Origin: Bacteroidales bacterium
GTDB lineage: Bacteria; Bacteroidota; Bacteroidia; Bacteroidales; VadinHA17
DNA length: 22,573 bases
Assembly (NCBI GenBank): GCA_020353115.1
Contig: CP070687.1
Span: forward strand, 1,366,053 to 1,388,625
Direction: 5' to 3'
The notes beneath the pieces were generated by a model. It saw only the letters and a list, made by a program, of their open reading frames with translations, did not search any database and was not told the DNA's origin. Shown in pieces: positions 9,106-16,913 of this stretch. The position numbers and the translations under genes are program-made. Positions within the stretch are counted from its first letter, which is position 1, and every line of letters starts with the position of its first letter.

Positions 9106-10554
9106 ATGGCAGAAGATTTAATGAATTTTGATTTGCCGGTGGAACGCTCTTCAATAATTAAAGTATTAGGTATCGGCGGTGGTGGAAGCAATGCTGTAAA
9201 TCATATGTACAGGCAGGGAATAAAAGATGTAAATTTTGTAGTCTGCAATACGGATGCCCAGGCCCTGAACAATAGCCCCGTACCGGTTAAGATCCAGATC
9301 GGGGAATCTTTAACCGAAGGAAGAGGAGCCGGAAACAAACCCGATATCGGCAGACAGGCAGCCATCGAAAACCTCGATGATGTAATGGGTGCCATATCAA
9401 GCAATACAAAAATGGTTTTCATTACAGCCGGAATGGGTGGAGGTACCGGTACAGGAGCCGCTCCGGTAATTGCCAGGGCAGCCAGGGAGGCCGGAATATT
9501 AACCGTTGCAATCGTTACCATTCCTTTCCGGTTCGAAGGACCGCAAAGAATAAACCAGGCTATCGACGGACTGAATGAATTGAAGGAGTATGTCGACTCC
9601 CTGCTTGTCATAAACAATGAAAAACTAAGAGAAATGCATGGCGACCTGAAGTTATCGGAAGCATTCTCCAAAGCAGATAATATCTTAACCATTGCAGCAA
9701 AAGGAATCGCCGAAATTATTACGGTACACGGATATGTGAATGTTGATTTTGCAGATGTTGAAACCGTAATGACAAATTCCGGGGTGGCGATTATGGGTTC
9801 GGGAAAAGCGGAAGGTGAGAACCGTGCCATACATGCTATCCAGGAAGCACTTAACTCCCCACTACTTAACTCCAACGATATTACCGGTGCTAACAGTATA
9901 TTGTTGAATATTACTTCCGGGGAGAATGAGATCAGCATGGATGAAATCGGAGAAATAACGGATTACGTGAACTCAACCGCGGATGATAATGCCTTGATTA
10001 TTTGGGGAACAAGCATTGATCATAGCTTGGATGACGCCGTTACGGTTACAATTATTGCAACCGGTTTTGAGGCGAACAGTATTCCGGAATTGTATATCAA
10101 ACGAAAACCGAAAGATTTCGTGCCTTTGAATGAATATGCAAAACCAAATCGGGATAACGAAATAATATTCGAGAGAGATAGGAATGAAATTAAGGTAAAG
10201 CAGAAGGATGAATTTCAGGGAAGGATTGAGTTTGACATGACCGTAAATGAGGAACACCAGGGTGAGGATGCCGTGAAAGAACAAATTACGGAACAGAAAA
10301 AGACCATGAATACCATCCAGAAGATAAAGAAATCACAGAACCTTCTGAAAGAAAAAGGACTTAAAACCAAAGAGATCGAGGATAATATAGATGAGCTTGA
10401 AGATGAACCCGCATATGTAAGAAAAAATATCAAGATAAAACAACAGGAACACTCTTCAAAAACTAAAGTATCGAAATATTCCCTTCAGGACGAAGATAAA
10501 AAAGAGACCAAACTGAAATCGGATAATGCGTATCTGCATGATAATGTGGATTGA
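9106..10554 (+). CDS. ftsZ: Cell division GTPase FtsZ
   Basis: A tubulin homologue that polymerises into the cytokinetic ring at mid-cell. The product is 482 aa, longer than the roughly 380-400 of model species. The GTPase core spans about 15-325: GIGGGGSNAV (22-31), the tubulin signature GGGTGTG (111-117), and the T7 catalytic loop NVDFAD (212-217) with N212, D214 and D217 in place. A long Lys/Glu-rich linker (about 335-470) follows; it includes EPAYVRKNI (434-442), which I recall as a recurrent Bacteroidota FtsZ motif. The end YLHDNVD (476-482) is the phylum's form of the C-terminal peptide that binds FtsA and other partners. The start is ATG 9106, 80 nt after ftsA, without an evident Shine-Dalgarno sequence. 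Confidence 0.98.
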   Translation: MAEDLMNFDLPVERSSIIKVLGIGGGGSNAVNHMYRQGIKDVNFVVCNTDAQALNNSPVPVKIQIGESLTEGRGAGNKPDIGRQAAIENLDDVMGAISSNTKMVFITAGMGGGTGTGAAPVIARAAREAGILTVAIVTIPFRFEGPQRINQAIDGLNELKEYVDSLLVINNEKLREMHGDLKLSEAFSKADNILTIAAKGIAEIITVHGYVNVDFADVETVMTNSGVAIMGSGKAEGENRAIHAIQEALNSPLLNSNDITGANSILLNITSGENEISMDEIGEITDYVNSTADDNALIIWGTSIDHSLDDAVTVTIIATGFEANSIPELYIKRKPKDFVPLNEYAKPNRDNEIIFERDRNEIKVKQKDEFQGRIEFDMTVNEEHQGEDAVKEQITEQKKTMNTIQKIKKSQNLLKEKGLKTKEIEDNIDELEDEPAYVRKNIKIKQQEHSSKTKVSKYSLQDEDKKETKLKSDNAYLHDNVD

Positions 10555-10595
10555 CTAATGTGCCAGGATATCAACGGAATGAACCTATATAAAAA

Positions 10596-10656
10596 CAGAA
10601 TACCCTGCCGCTGAAATGGTAATTTTGCAGTATCTTGCATATAATAGGGTATTTTG
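10596..10656. repeat. Long-loop inverted repeat in the ftsZ-yqeY gap
   Basis: The 158-nt gap holds CAGAATACCCT (10596-10606), which pairs with AGGGTATTTTG (10646-10656): ten Watson-Crick pairs and one G-U, closing a 39-nt loop. No T tract follows, so it is not a standard terminator, although it lies 42 nt past the ftsZ stop. Its 3' arm overlaps a possible -7 promoter element. The role is not known. Confidence 0.4.
10624..10656 (+). promoter_or_regulatory. Possible Bacteroidota-type promoter before the yqeY-like gene
   Basis: TTTG at 10624-10627 and TATTTTG at 10650-10656 resemble the -33 (TTTG) and -7 (TAnnTTTG) elements of Bacteroidota sigma-ABfr, with a 22-nt spacer. The -7 match is one base short of the consensus, so this is weak. 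It would give a leader of about 50 nt before ATG 10713. Confidence 0.25.
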
Positions 10657-10712
10657 AATACAGACAGCATTCTTGAATAAATAATGGTATTAACCTATGA
10701 AAAACACCTGAC

Positions 10713-11168
10713 ATGAATCTTGAGGAACGAATAAATGAGGATATTAAAACAGCGATCAAAAGCAGGGAAAAGGAGAAACTTGAAGCACTCAGAGCTATAA
10801 AATCTGCAATATTGCTGGCAAAAACTGAAAAGGGATATGCCGGTACGCTGGACGAACAGGCAGAATTTAAATTGCTACAGAAGCTTGTAAAGCAACGGAA
10901 AGATTCAGCCGAAATTTATCGTGACCAGAAGAGGGAGGATCTGGCCGAAAAAGAAGTATTTGAAGCAGAGGTTATCGGGAGCTATTTACCGGAACAACTG
11001 GACGATGATGAACTTAAAGAACAATTGGAACAGGTTATACGGAACGAGGGTGCCTCCTCAATGGCCGATATGGGCAGGATAATGAGTATTGCATCAAAAC
11101 AGTTTGCCGGTAAAGCGGAAGGAAAGAAAATAGCGGGACTTGTCCGTTCGCTTCTGTCAGGGGATTGA
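10713..11168 (+). CDS. GatB/YqeY domain protein (YqeY-like)
   Basis: A 151-aa cytoplasmic protein of the YqeY family, which is related to the tail domain of GatB (aspartyl/glutamyl-tRNA amidotransferase subunit B). Typical features are the N-terminal ALRAIKSAILLAKTEK, the middle KLVKQRKDSAEIYRDQKR and YLPEQLDDDEL, and the C-terminal MADMGRIMS followed by AGKAEGKKI. The length equals that of stand-alone YqeY proteins. The exact role is unsettled; tRNA-related functions have been proposed from the domain alone. It follows ftsZ in the same direction after 158 nt, an arrangement I recall in other Bacteroidota, and is the last gene before the convergent terminator. No clear ribosome binding site is seen before ATG 10713. 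Confidence 0.93.
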   Translation: MNLEERINEDIKTAIKSREKEKLEALRAIKSAILLAKTEKGYAGTLDEQAEFKLLQKLVKQRKDSAEIYRDQKREDLAEKEVFEAEVIGSYLPEQLDDDELKEQLEQVIRNEGASSMADMGRIMSIASKQFAGKAEGKKIAGLVRSLLSGD

Positions 11169-11177
11169 CGAAAAGTC

Positions 11178-11224
11178 AGGCTGCTAATAAAATTTTGATC
11201 TGCTGTCTACGATATTGGCAGCCT
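11178..11224. terminator. Bidirectional intrinsic terminator between convergent operons
   Basis: AGGCTGCTAATA (11178-11189) pairs with TATTGGCAGCCT (11213-11224), 12 pairs with one G-U on the + strand, closing a 23-nt loop. On the + strand the stem is followed at once by a T run (11224-11229). On the - strand a TTTT (complement of 11171-11174) follows three bases after the stem. It sits where the dcw/yqeY strand (stop at 11168) meets the foldase gene, whose TAG stop (11184-11186) lies inside the stem. Confidence 0.75.
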
Positions 11225-13301
11225 TTTTTAACGCTTCAAATGCTTCATAATTTGCCCTTGCCCTGATGTTTGAACTTAACCTGATTTTCACGGATGCAAA
11301 ATCATCTTCTCCGGATTCTTCGACCGAATATACCTGTATCAGGTAGATTCCGTTTGCACCCTGAATGGGACTGGAAATAATATCCTGGTCGAGATTTACG
11401 GCCGTAGCTATTACGGCAGGTTCAATACCTGCACCGGGAATGGAAAAGGAATTGAATGTAATATCCGTTGCTTCCTGTACACTAATTTCCAGATTTTCGG
11501 CCAGGCCTTCCAGGGTTCCTGCAATTGCAAGCTGCTCCTGTAAACTCTCGGCTATTCTCTCGGCTTTTTTCTCTTTGCGGACATTTAACTCGACATCCGT
11601 ACGCACCTGGTTAAGCGGGGCAATGCCCTCTTCTTTTACGGAGGTAACATAAGCAATAATGAATTTATTACCCAGCTCAAATACAGCCTGGTCATTGAAA
11701 TCCAAAACAATTTCACCCTCTCCGGTCTCAAAAACGGCCCGAATTAAAGGTCTGGGTGAATCAAGCCCCGGAATAATCTTATCATCTATTTTGAGATCAT
11801 TGGCAAGTCTCTTTTCGAGTTGCTGATCTGTTATTGTCTGGTTGAATCTCTCATATGTCGTATTGGTCCCGGCAAACCTGCTTGCTTCGGAATATATTGC
11901 CTGGTAGGTGGATGAACTTGGCTCTACGGTTCGCTCCAGGATTCCTATTTTAAACTTTTTTACCTGAGGCCCCTGATCGAGGATCTCGATGATGTGAAAT
12001 CCGAACTGGGACTCCACGACCGTAATATCACCGGTTTTTCCTTCAAAGCAAGCATCGTTGAAGGGCTGAACCATCATCCCTTCCTGAAACCAGCCCAGAT
12101 CACCCCCCAGCTGAGATGAGCCCGGGTCCTCTGAGTTTAGCATGGCAAGGAGGCCGAAATCCGTACCGTTTTCAATGAGGTTTTTAATACTATCTGCTTC
12201 AATCTCTGCCTGTTCATAGGTTTTGTCCTGTGAAGGAACAATCAATATGTGCCTGGCATGAACCGAATCGGGTAAATAATTGACCTCTGACACCCTGGCA
12301 AGCTTGTAGGCTTCATTTTCAAAATAGGGACCATAGACATCCCCGATCTCGGAAGATGCAACAAAATCCCGCAGAATCTCGGGAACAGCCTCAATTTTAT
12401 AGTTCCGGTTATCAAACGGGATATCTGAAGAAAGGTTGACGAACTGTTCAATGTCTTCCGTTTCACTGAATTCCTGTGATATATTCTTAATCCAATCTTC
12501 GGCTGCCTTTGTGTCAGAGGCAGAAGGAAGGACTTCAAATGAAATATACTCAATGTTTCGGGAAGCGGTCTGTTTGTAATCATTCCTGTGCTCCCTGTAA
12601 TACTTTTCCAGATCATCTTCTGAAAGGGTTATCGCACTGTCCGGGATCGTGTTGAAGCGCTGAACGATATAATTGAAGCTGACCTTTCTGGAGCTATACA
12701 GGTTTTCCAACTCTCCTTCGAATCCGGTTACGAATAATCCCTGCCTGATAAGATTGTTGTATTTGGAGAATTCCCTGTCCTGAAGGATTTCATTTTCCAG
12801 GAATAACCAATAAGCACGCTGGGCAGGATCATTATCCAGGGTCTTTAGAAATTGCATAAGTCCCGCTCTGTTAAGCATACCTGTCTGTGGATCAGTAAAG
12901 AGTTGACGGATATAGGGATGCGGGTCGGCTCCCTGCACCAGGTCAAACATTTCATCTGCACTAACCATAACACCCAGATTGTCCAGCTCTTTTTCAAGAA
13001 CATATTCCCGTATCAGTTGCTGCCAGGTTTGCTCCCGGATATTTTCAACCATCGTCTCATCAATATTACTCTGTCCGGTGATCCGGTATACTTCTGTCAG
13101 GTTCTGAATTTTTTCATCGAAAGACTGGTACGAAATGGATTTGCCATTGATTTCGGCTATCTCAAAGATTCTTTTTGATCGGAAAGTAAGGCCGCTACCC
13201 TGACCGAAAAAATCACCCAGGACAAATGCCAGTAATGCCAGTCCTATAATAACAGCAATTAGTACTCCTGCCCTGTCCCGGATGGTTTGTAATGTTGCCA
13301 T
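11184..13301 (-). CDS. PpiD/SurA-type peptidyl-prolyl isomerase, periplasmic foldase
   Basis: A 705-aa membrane-anchored chaperone. A single N-terminal TM helix (about 13-32, VLIAVIIGLALLAFVLGDFF) places the rest in the periplasm. A SurA/PpiD N-terminal chaperone region follows (about 40-240). The parvulin (PpiC) domain spans about 347-443, with HARHILIV, DPGSSQLGGDLGWF and the closing SQFGFHIIEI. A C-terminal helical and second PPIase-like region runs to the end. Family members fold outer-membrane proteins as they leave the Sec channel. The start is set at ATG 13301-13299; the frame is open 56 codons further upstream but those residues are unlike the family and precede the TM anchor. It is separated by 210 nt from the upstream gene and has a -7-like element of its own. 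Confidence 0.92.
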   Translation of the reverse strand: MATLQTIRDRAGVLIAVIIGLALLAFVLGDFFGQGSGLTFRSKRIFEIAEINGKSISYQSFDEKIQNLTEVYRITGQSNIDETMVENIREQTWQQLIREYVLEKELDNLGVMVSADEMFDLVQGADPHPYIRQLFTDPQTGMLNRAGLMQFLKTLDNDPAQRAYWLFLENEILQDREFSKYNNLIRQGLFVTGFEGELENLYSSRKVSFNYIVQRFNTIPDSAITLSEDDLEKYYREHRNDYKQTASRNIEYISFEVLPSASDTKAAEDWIKNISQEFSETEDIEQFVNLSSDIPFDNRNYKIEAVPEILRDFVASSEIGDVYGPYFENEAYKLARVSEVNYLPDSVHARHILIVPSQDKTYEQAEIEADSIKNLIENGTDFGLLAMLNSEDPGSSQLGGDLGWFQEGMMVQPFNDACFEGKTGDITVVESQFGFHIIEILDQGPQVKKFKIGILERTVEPSSSTYQAIYSEASRFAGTNTTYERFNQTITDQQLEKRLANDLKIDDKIIPGLDSPRPLIRAVFETGEGEIVLDFNDQAVFELGNKFIIAYVTSVKEEGIAPLNQVRTDVELNVRKEKKAERIAESLQEQLAIAGTLEGLAENLEISVQEATDITFNSFSIPGAGIEPAVIATAVNLDQDIISSPIQGANGIYLIQVYSVEESGEDDFASVKIRLSSNIRARANYEAFEALKKAANIVDSRSKFY

Positions 13302-13338
13302 ATAATGAATTTTAAAATGGATGCTGATTTTCAGGCTG

Positions 13339-13346
13339 CAAATATA
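13339..13346 (-). promoter_or_regulatory. -7-like promoter element upstream of the foldase gene
   Basis: On the - strand this reads TATATTTG, a full match to the Bacteroidota -7 consensus TAnnTTTG, about 38 nt before the foldase start codon. No TTG is found at the expected -33 distance, so support is partial. It fits the idea that the gene after the 210-nt gap is transcribed separately. Confidence 0.4.
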
Positions 13347-13436
13347 AGCATTTTGCCGGTTTATTAAGGGTTCAGATTTTAAAATATCTGTATCATATAA
13401 TTTCCGGTAGGGATCCACACTTTCAATGCATTCTGT

Positions 13437-13463
13437 ACCGATCCTATCGTAACAGGGATCGGT
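13437..13463. repeat. Hairpin between the CNNM/CBS gene and the foldase gene
   Basis: ACCGATCC (13437-13444) and GGATCGGT (13456-13463) form a perfect 8-bp stem with an 11-nt loop. It lies 49 nt downstream of the - strand CNNM/CBS stop. No T run follows on either strand, so it is not a textbook terminator, but it may end or protect the upstream operon's mRNA. The rest of the 13302-13511 gap shows no gene. Confidence 0.4.
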
Positions 13464-13511
13464 CTGCAACCGGTGATTTCCATCATGCAGCTTTCTGTGG
13501 GTGGAACGGTT

Positions 13512-14774
13512 CTATTTCCCGTGGATCTTCAGATTTACCAATTCCAGCCTCGTTTCCGTAACTTTAAGAACTTTTATCTCATACTGTTCAATCAGGATGC
13601 GCTGGTTTGGCTTCGGAATGCTGTTATGATGGAAGAGTATGAATCCCGCCAGGGTTTCATACTCTTCTATTTCAGGAAGATCCAGTTTATATTTTTCGTT
13701 TAAGTAATCAATCTCAAGTCTTCCTGAAAAGATATATTCATTAACACTGATTTGTTTTTCGATTAATTCCGATGAATCGTGCTCATCTTCAATCTCTCCG
13801 AATATCTCCTCGAGTATATCCTCAATGGTAACCATTCCTGAAGTTCCCCCGAATTCATCAACAACAACAGCAATACTCTTCTGCTCTTCGACAAATAATT
13901 CCAGCAATTTGTTTGCAGGCATTGTTTCGGGAACAATGGAAACGGTTACCAGTTTTGATTTGATATTTTTAGGATTTTTCAACAGATCTTTCAGAGGGAA
14001 ATAACCAATAATATTATCAATATTATTCTTGTATATCAGTATTTTTGATAATCCGGAATTCATAAAGGTCTGATGCAATTCCTCCACTGAACTCTTAACT
14101 TCCAGGGCAACAATTTCAGTTCTCGGGACCATACATTCACGAAGTTTCACTTTTGAGAAATCAAGTGCATTCTGGAAAATTTTAATGCCATGCGAATCAT
14201 CCTCTTCTGTCTTGATATCTCCCTGACTGTTACCAACCAGGTCATCAATATCAATCTTACTGAAAACCAGGCTTTCACGAGTTTTTGCGTCCTTCAAACC
14301 TGTGAAAATATTCAATATAAAACTGGAAAGCAGAATAGTCAATCTGCTGATGGGGTAAAAGAGATAGAAAAATAGCAATACCGGTATACATAGAAGGTTC
14401 AGGAATCCGTTCGGATTGATCCTGAACAACGCTTTCGGTAGAAATTCAGCGGAAGCCAGAATAAGGAGGGTGGAAATCAAGGTTTGGAGCAGCAGGATAT
14501 TGATCTCGGATTCTGTAAATCCGGAAATAAATGGCTTCAGTATAAATGCCATGAAAATCCCGAAGATGACAAGTGCAATATTGTTACCGATTAACATGGT
14601 AACAATATACTGTCCTGGATTAGACGTAAAAACGGAAATAACTCTTGATGGAATAGTTCCCTGCTTTTTGTCCAGCTCTATTCTCAGCTTATTGGCCGAA
14701 ACGAAGGCAATTTCCATTCCTGAGAAGAAAGCGGAAAACAAGATGGTAATCAGGATAATTATCAACTCACTCAT
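13512..14774 (-). CDS. CNNM/CBS-domain membrane protein (CorB/HlyC family, GldE-like)
   Basis: A 420-aa inner-membrane protein. The N-terminal CNNM/DUF21 domain has about four hydrophobic segments (about 1-22, 55-80, 90-110, 120-150), with the family motifs SGMEIAFVSANKLRIE and SAEFLPKALF. Two CBS repeats follow (about 205-325): RECMVPRTEIVAL and VVVDEFGGTSGMVTIEDILEE. The CorC_HlyC domain is at the end (about 335-418). Relatives are CorB/CNNM-type ion transporters, thought to handle magnesium, and in Bacteroidota the same architecture is named GldE after a gliding protein. No gldD or other gliding gene is next to it, so the symbol is not applied. It starts 8 nt after the two-TM protein gene and is the last gene of the compact - strand operon. 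Confidence 0.92.
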   Translation of the reverse strand: MSELIIILITILFSAFFSGMEIAFVSANKLRIELDKKQGTIPSRVISVFTSNPGQYIVTMLIGNNIALVIFGIFMAFILKPFISGFTESEINILLLQTLISTLLILASAEFLPKALFRINPNGFLNLLCIPVLLFFYLFYPISRLTILLSSFILNIFTGLKDAKTRESLVFSKIDIDDLVGNSQGDIKTEEDDSHGIKIFQNALDFSKVKLRECMVPRTEIVALEVKSSVEELHQTFMNSGLSKILIYKNNIDNIIGYFPLKDLLKNPKNIKSKLVTVSIVPETMPANKLLELFVEEQKSIAVVVDEFGGTSGMVTIEDILEEIFGEIEDEHDSSELIEKQISVNEYIFSGRLEIDYLNEKYKLDLPEIEEYETLAGFILFHHNSIPKPNQRILIEQYEIKVLKVTETRLELVNLKIHGK

Positions 14775-14782
14775 ACCGGATC

Positions 14783-14986
14783 CTACTTCACGTTTTTGGT
14801 TTCATTTTTCCTGAGATATCTTCTCAGGAAATACATTAGAACAGCAATGCATGCAATAATAAAAAAAAGATAGCTTTCGCCAAATCCCTCCCGGACCGTT
14901 TTATGTGTGCCAGCCAATAAACTCAGTATGGCTACTACAAGCCAAGTGATCTCCAGAATCCGGTTTGTTTTAATATTCTTCTTCAA
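14783..14986 (-). CDS. Small two-TM membrane protein, function unknown
   Basis: A 67-residue protein I do not recognise. It is basic at the N-terminus (KKNIKTNR) and has two hydrophobic stretches (about 11-26 and 38-55) joined by the short loop GTHKTVREGFGES. It ends in a basic tail (RRYLRKNETK), so both ends are probably cytoplasmic. The start is TTG at 14986-14984. No ATG or GTG exists upstream before an in-frame stop, and AAAGGAA stands about 10 nt before the TTG, inside the end of lptC. The gene overlaps lptC by 17 nt and ends 8 nt before the CNNM/CBS gene, so translation is probably coupled. The tight fit in the operon is the main argument that it is real. Confidence 0.7.
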   Translation of the reverse strand: MKKNIKTNRILEITWLVVAILSLLAGTHKTVREGFGESYLFFIIACIAVLMYFLRRYLRKNETKNVK

Positions 14987-15557
14987 GATAAATGGTTCCT
15001 TTCGGTTTTTTTATAACCCAGTCGGTAAAATCCTGATTCGCTTCAAATCCCTCGCCCAGAATTACTTCATTGACTGTTGTGATTTTTACAAATTTATTGG
15101 AATAGATCAATTGCCTCTTTTCGTCCCAGAAAAGCAAGTCTGTATTCAGTATTTCTCCATCAACATTAATTGCCACAACACTATCCCTGGCTTCCCATAA
15201 TTCTTCCGATTCATGGTAGAGTGCTGATTTGGCAGTAAGCATTGAATTTACCTGTTCAAATTCGTCGTAAAAATATACTTCGATACCATTGGGGAATTCC
15301 ACATATGGTTCGGCAGCATTTCCGTACCGGTTAACTTCCGGTGCTTTTACCAGGATCTGAATTTTTGCAGAATCGCTGTATATGCTTTCAAAATCCCGGA
15401 TCGACTGGGTGGGAAGGTTGCTGACACTTGTCAGTGTATTTATCTCTTCAATGTCGTTTTTACATGAATAAAGCATCGCAACACTCAGTAAAATGAATGC
15501 CCCAATGCCGGTTTTATTAAAATACTTCTGGAACAGAAAAGAGACTGTATAGGACAA
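14970..15557 (-). CDS. lptC: LPS export protein LptC
   Basis: The bitopic or lipid-anchored component of the Lpt bridge, which takes lipopolysaccharide from the LptB2FG transporter and passes it to LptA. The product is 195 aa, the usual size. The N-terminus has a hydrophobic segment (about 17-30) ending in LYSC with Cys at 32, which resembles a lipobox and is often seen in Bacteroidota LptC; E. coli LptC has an uncleaved TM anchor instead. The rest has the beta-jellyroll pattern, including YVEFPNGIEVYFYDE, LTAKSALYHESEELWEARD, LFWDEKRQLIYSNKFVKI and the late EGFEANQDFTDW. The start is TTG 15557, 2 nt after the TPR gene. It is the only start codon in the open frame before the hydrophobic segment, although no Shine-Dalgarno sequence is seen. 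Confidence 0.88.
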   Translation of the reverse strand: MSYTVSFLFQKYFNKTGIGAFILLSVAMLYSCKNDIEEINTLTSVSNLPTQSIRDFESIYSDSAKIQILVKAPEVNRYGNAAEPYVEFPNGIEVYFYDEFEQVNSMLTAKSALYHESEELWEARDSVVAINVDGEILNTDLLFWDEKRQLIYSNKFVKITTVNEVILGEGFEANQDFTDWVIKKPKGTIYLEEEY

Positions 15558-15559
15558 TT

Positions 15560-16900
15560 CTATCTGGCTCTGACTTTGGTTTTTTCATTTATCCAGCACT
15601 CTATCTGGTATTCATCGCCCTCTTTAAAACCATGAAAGAATATCGTTTCGTTGTCCGGGAAATGCTGAGAATAGAGTGATATATTCCTGTTGGCGATTTC
15701 TGCCAGTTCAGGATCAATGGTTTTGGCTTTAATAAAATAATCCACAGATACCCAGTAAATCGCTTTCTCACCTAATTCATCTTCAGCACATGCTTTGCTG
15801 GCTGCATATATACTTCCGATGAGCATATAGGGGTGCCCTGATGTCGGGTCAGCTTCAATGGCATTTAAAGCATAGGTACGGGCAAGGGAATGATTGCCCA
15901 GTTCGCGATACGTAATATCTCCCAGTTTGAGGTAATATTTAGCCTTCTCCACATTATCGGTTTCCAGCTCAACAGCTTCTTTGTAATATCGTGCTGCCGT
16001 TTCATAATTCTTGCGGTCGTTGTTCATCTGGGCAAGCAGATAGGCAGATTTTGCAGTAGGTTCCTGTTTATGATACGCTGTTGAAAGTTCGAAATAAAAA
16101 TTCGATTCAGTACACTGTGTCTGTCCGAGAAGCGCCAGCGCTTTCACCATCAAATCAAGATCAGTGGGGTTTTGTTTGAACTTGGGTGAAAACAGTGAGA
16201 TCAAACCATCACAGGTAGCCGCTCCACTGGTAGCAAAAACATTGTCCGCAGCTTCTTTCCCTCTCTGCAGATTTTCATCATCAGGCTTATTTGCGAGCTG
16301 CTTATCCAGAATATCAGATACCAGTGAATAATTATCAATTACTTTTTCACCATCAAGCCGTCCTGCTTCAAATAAGGTGGATGAGGCGGTCATAAAAGTA
16401 ACCAGAATATCGATCTGAGATCTTTCATTCTGTAAGGAAATGGAACGCTTTATCAGATCGTATCCTTTTTGAATATCATCAATATTATCCCTTCTGACCT
16501 CAAGGAAATCGATACCTTTCCTGCCTGTAACATAACCCTCCCTGCCAAAATACTTAATCCTCTGGTCATAGATCATCATCATCGTATCAAGATAGGCATA
16601 CTTGATATCGGTTTCTTTAGCATTCTTGAGTTTCCAGTCATACATTCGCACACCATGAAGGTAAATGTTGGAAGTGATGAGCGGACATTCGTCAATTACA
16701 ATTTTCCAGTAAGGAAGAGCATCTTGAAAATTATCCTGTCTGTAATATTCATTGTACAATGAATAATTACGCACACACCATATGCTATCTTCTCCATGAC
16801 CATATTTTGATCCGTCCTCAACACCCTTTTGTCCCTTTGCATTAAAAGAAAAAACCGATGAGAGAAGTACAAATAGGGATGTAATAAATATTGCCTTCAT
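15560..16900 (-). CDS. Exported TPR-repeat protein, Bacteroidota-type
   Basis: A 446-aa protein with an N-terminal signal peptide (about 1-23, cleavage near NAKG-Q), so it is periplasmic or outer-membrane associated. The first 270 residues are helical without a clear domain. TPR-like helix pairs lie at about 284-405 (LLAQMNNDRKNYETAARYY, AKYYLKLGDITYRELGNH, AYALNAIEADP-like segment, then WVSVDYFIKAKTIDP). The C-terminus FFHGFKEGDEYQIECWINE is distinctive. It has several Cys residues (among them C42, C72, C230, C263, C371). I recall this protein type beside lptC in other Bacteroidota, but no function is known to me. It lies 13 nt after the barrel gene and 2 nt before lptC. The TPR part suggests a protein-protein scaffold; a link to LPS or outer-membrane assembly is inferred only from neighbours. 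Confidence 0.8.
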   Translation of the reverse strand: MKAIFITSLFVLLSSVFSFNAKGQKGVEDGSKYGHGEDSIWCVRNYSLYNEYYRQDNFQDALPYWKIVIDECPLITSNIYLHGVRMYDWKLKNAKETDIKYAYLDTMMMIYDQRIKYFGREGYVTGRKGIDFLEVRRDNIDDIQKGYDLIKRSISLQNERSQIDILVTFMTASSTLFEAGRLDGEKVIDNYSLVSDILDKQLANKPDDENLQRGKEAADNVFATSGAATCDGLISLFSPKFKQNPTDLDLMVKALALLGQTQCTESNFYFELSTAYHKQEPTAKSAYLLAQMNNDRKNYETAARYYKEAVELETDNVEKAKYYLKLGDITYRELGNHSLARTYALNAIEADPTSGHPYMLIGSIYAASKACAEDELGEKAIYWVSVDYFIKAKTIDPELAEIANRNISLYSQHFPDNETIFFHGFKEGDEYQIECWINEKTKVRAR

Positions 16901-16913
16901 TTCTTATTGGGTT

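Noticed and set aside
9201..9938. A 245-codon open frame antisense to ftsZ
   Set aside because: It lies wholly opposite a highly conserved gene, has no recognisable motif and is explained by codon bias of ftsZ.
13302..13469. A 56-codon N-terminal extension of the foldase frame
   Set aside because: It precedes the natural TM anchor start MATLQTIRDR, has no family likeness, and covers the gap that carries the -7-like element and the hairpin.
13512..14774. Naming the CNNM/CBS gene gldE
   Set aside because: The architecture fits, but no gliding genes are adjacent and the family also includes CorB-type ion transporters, so only a family name is given.
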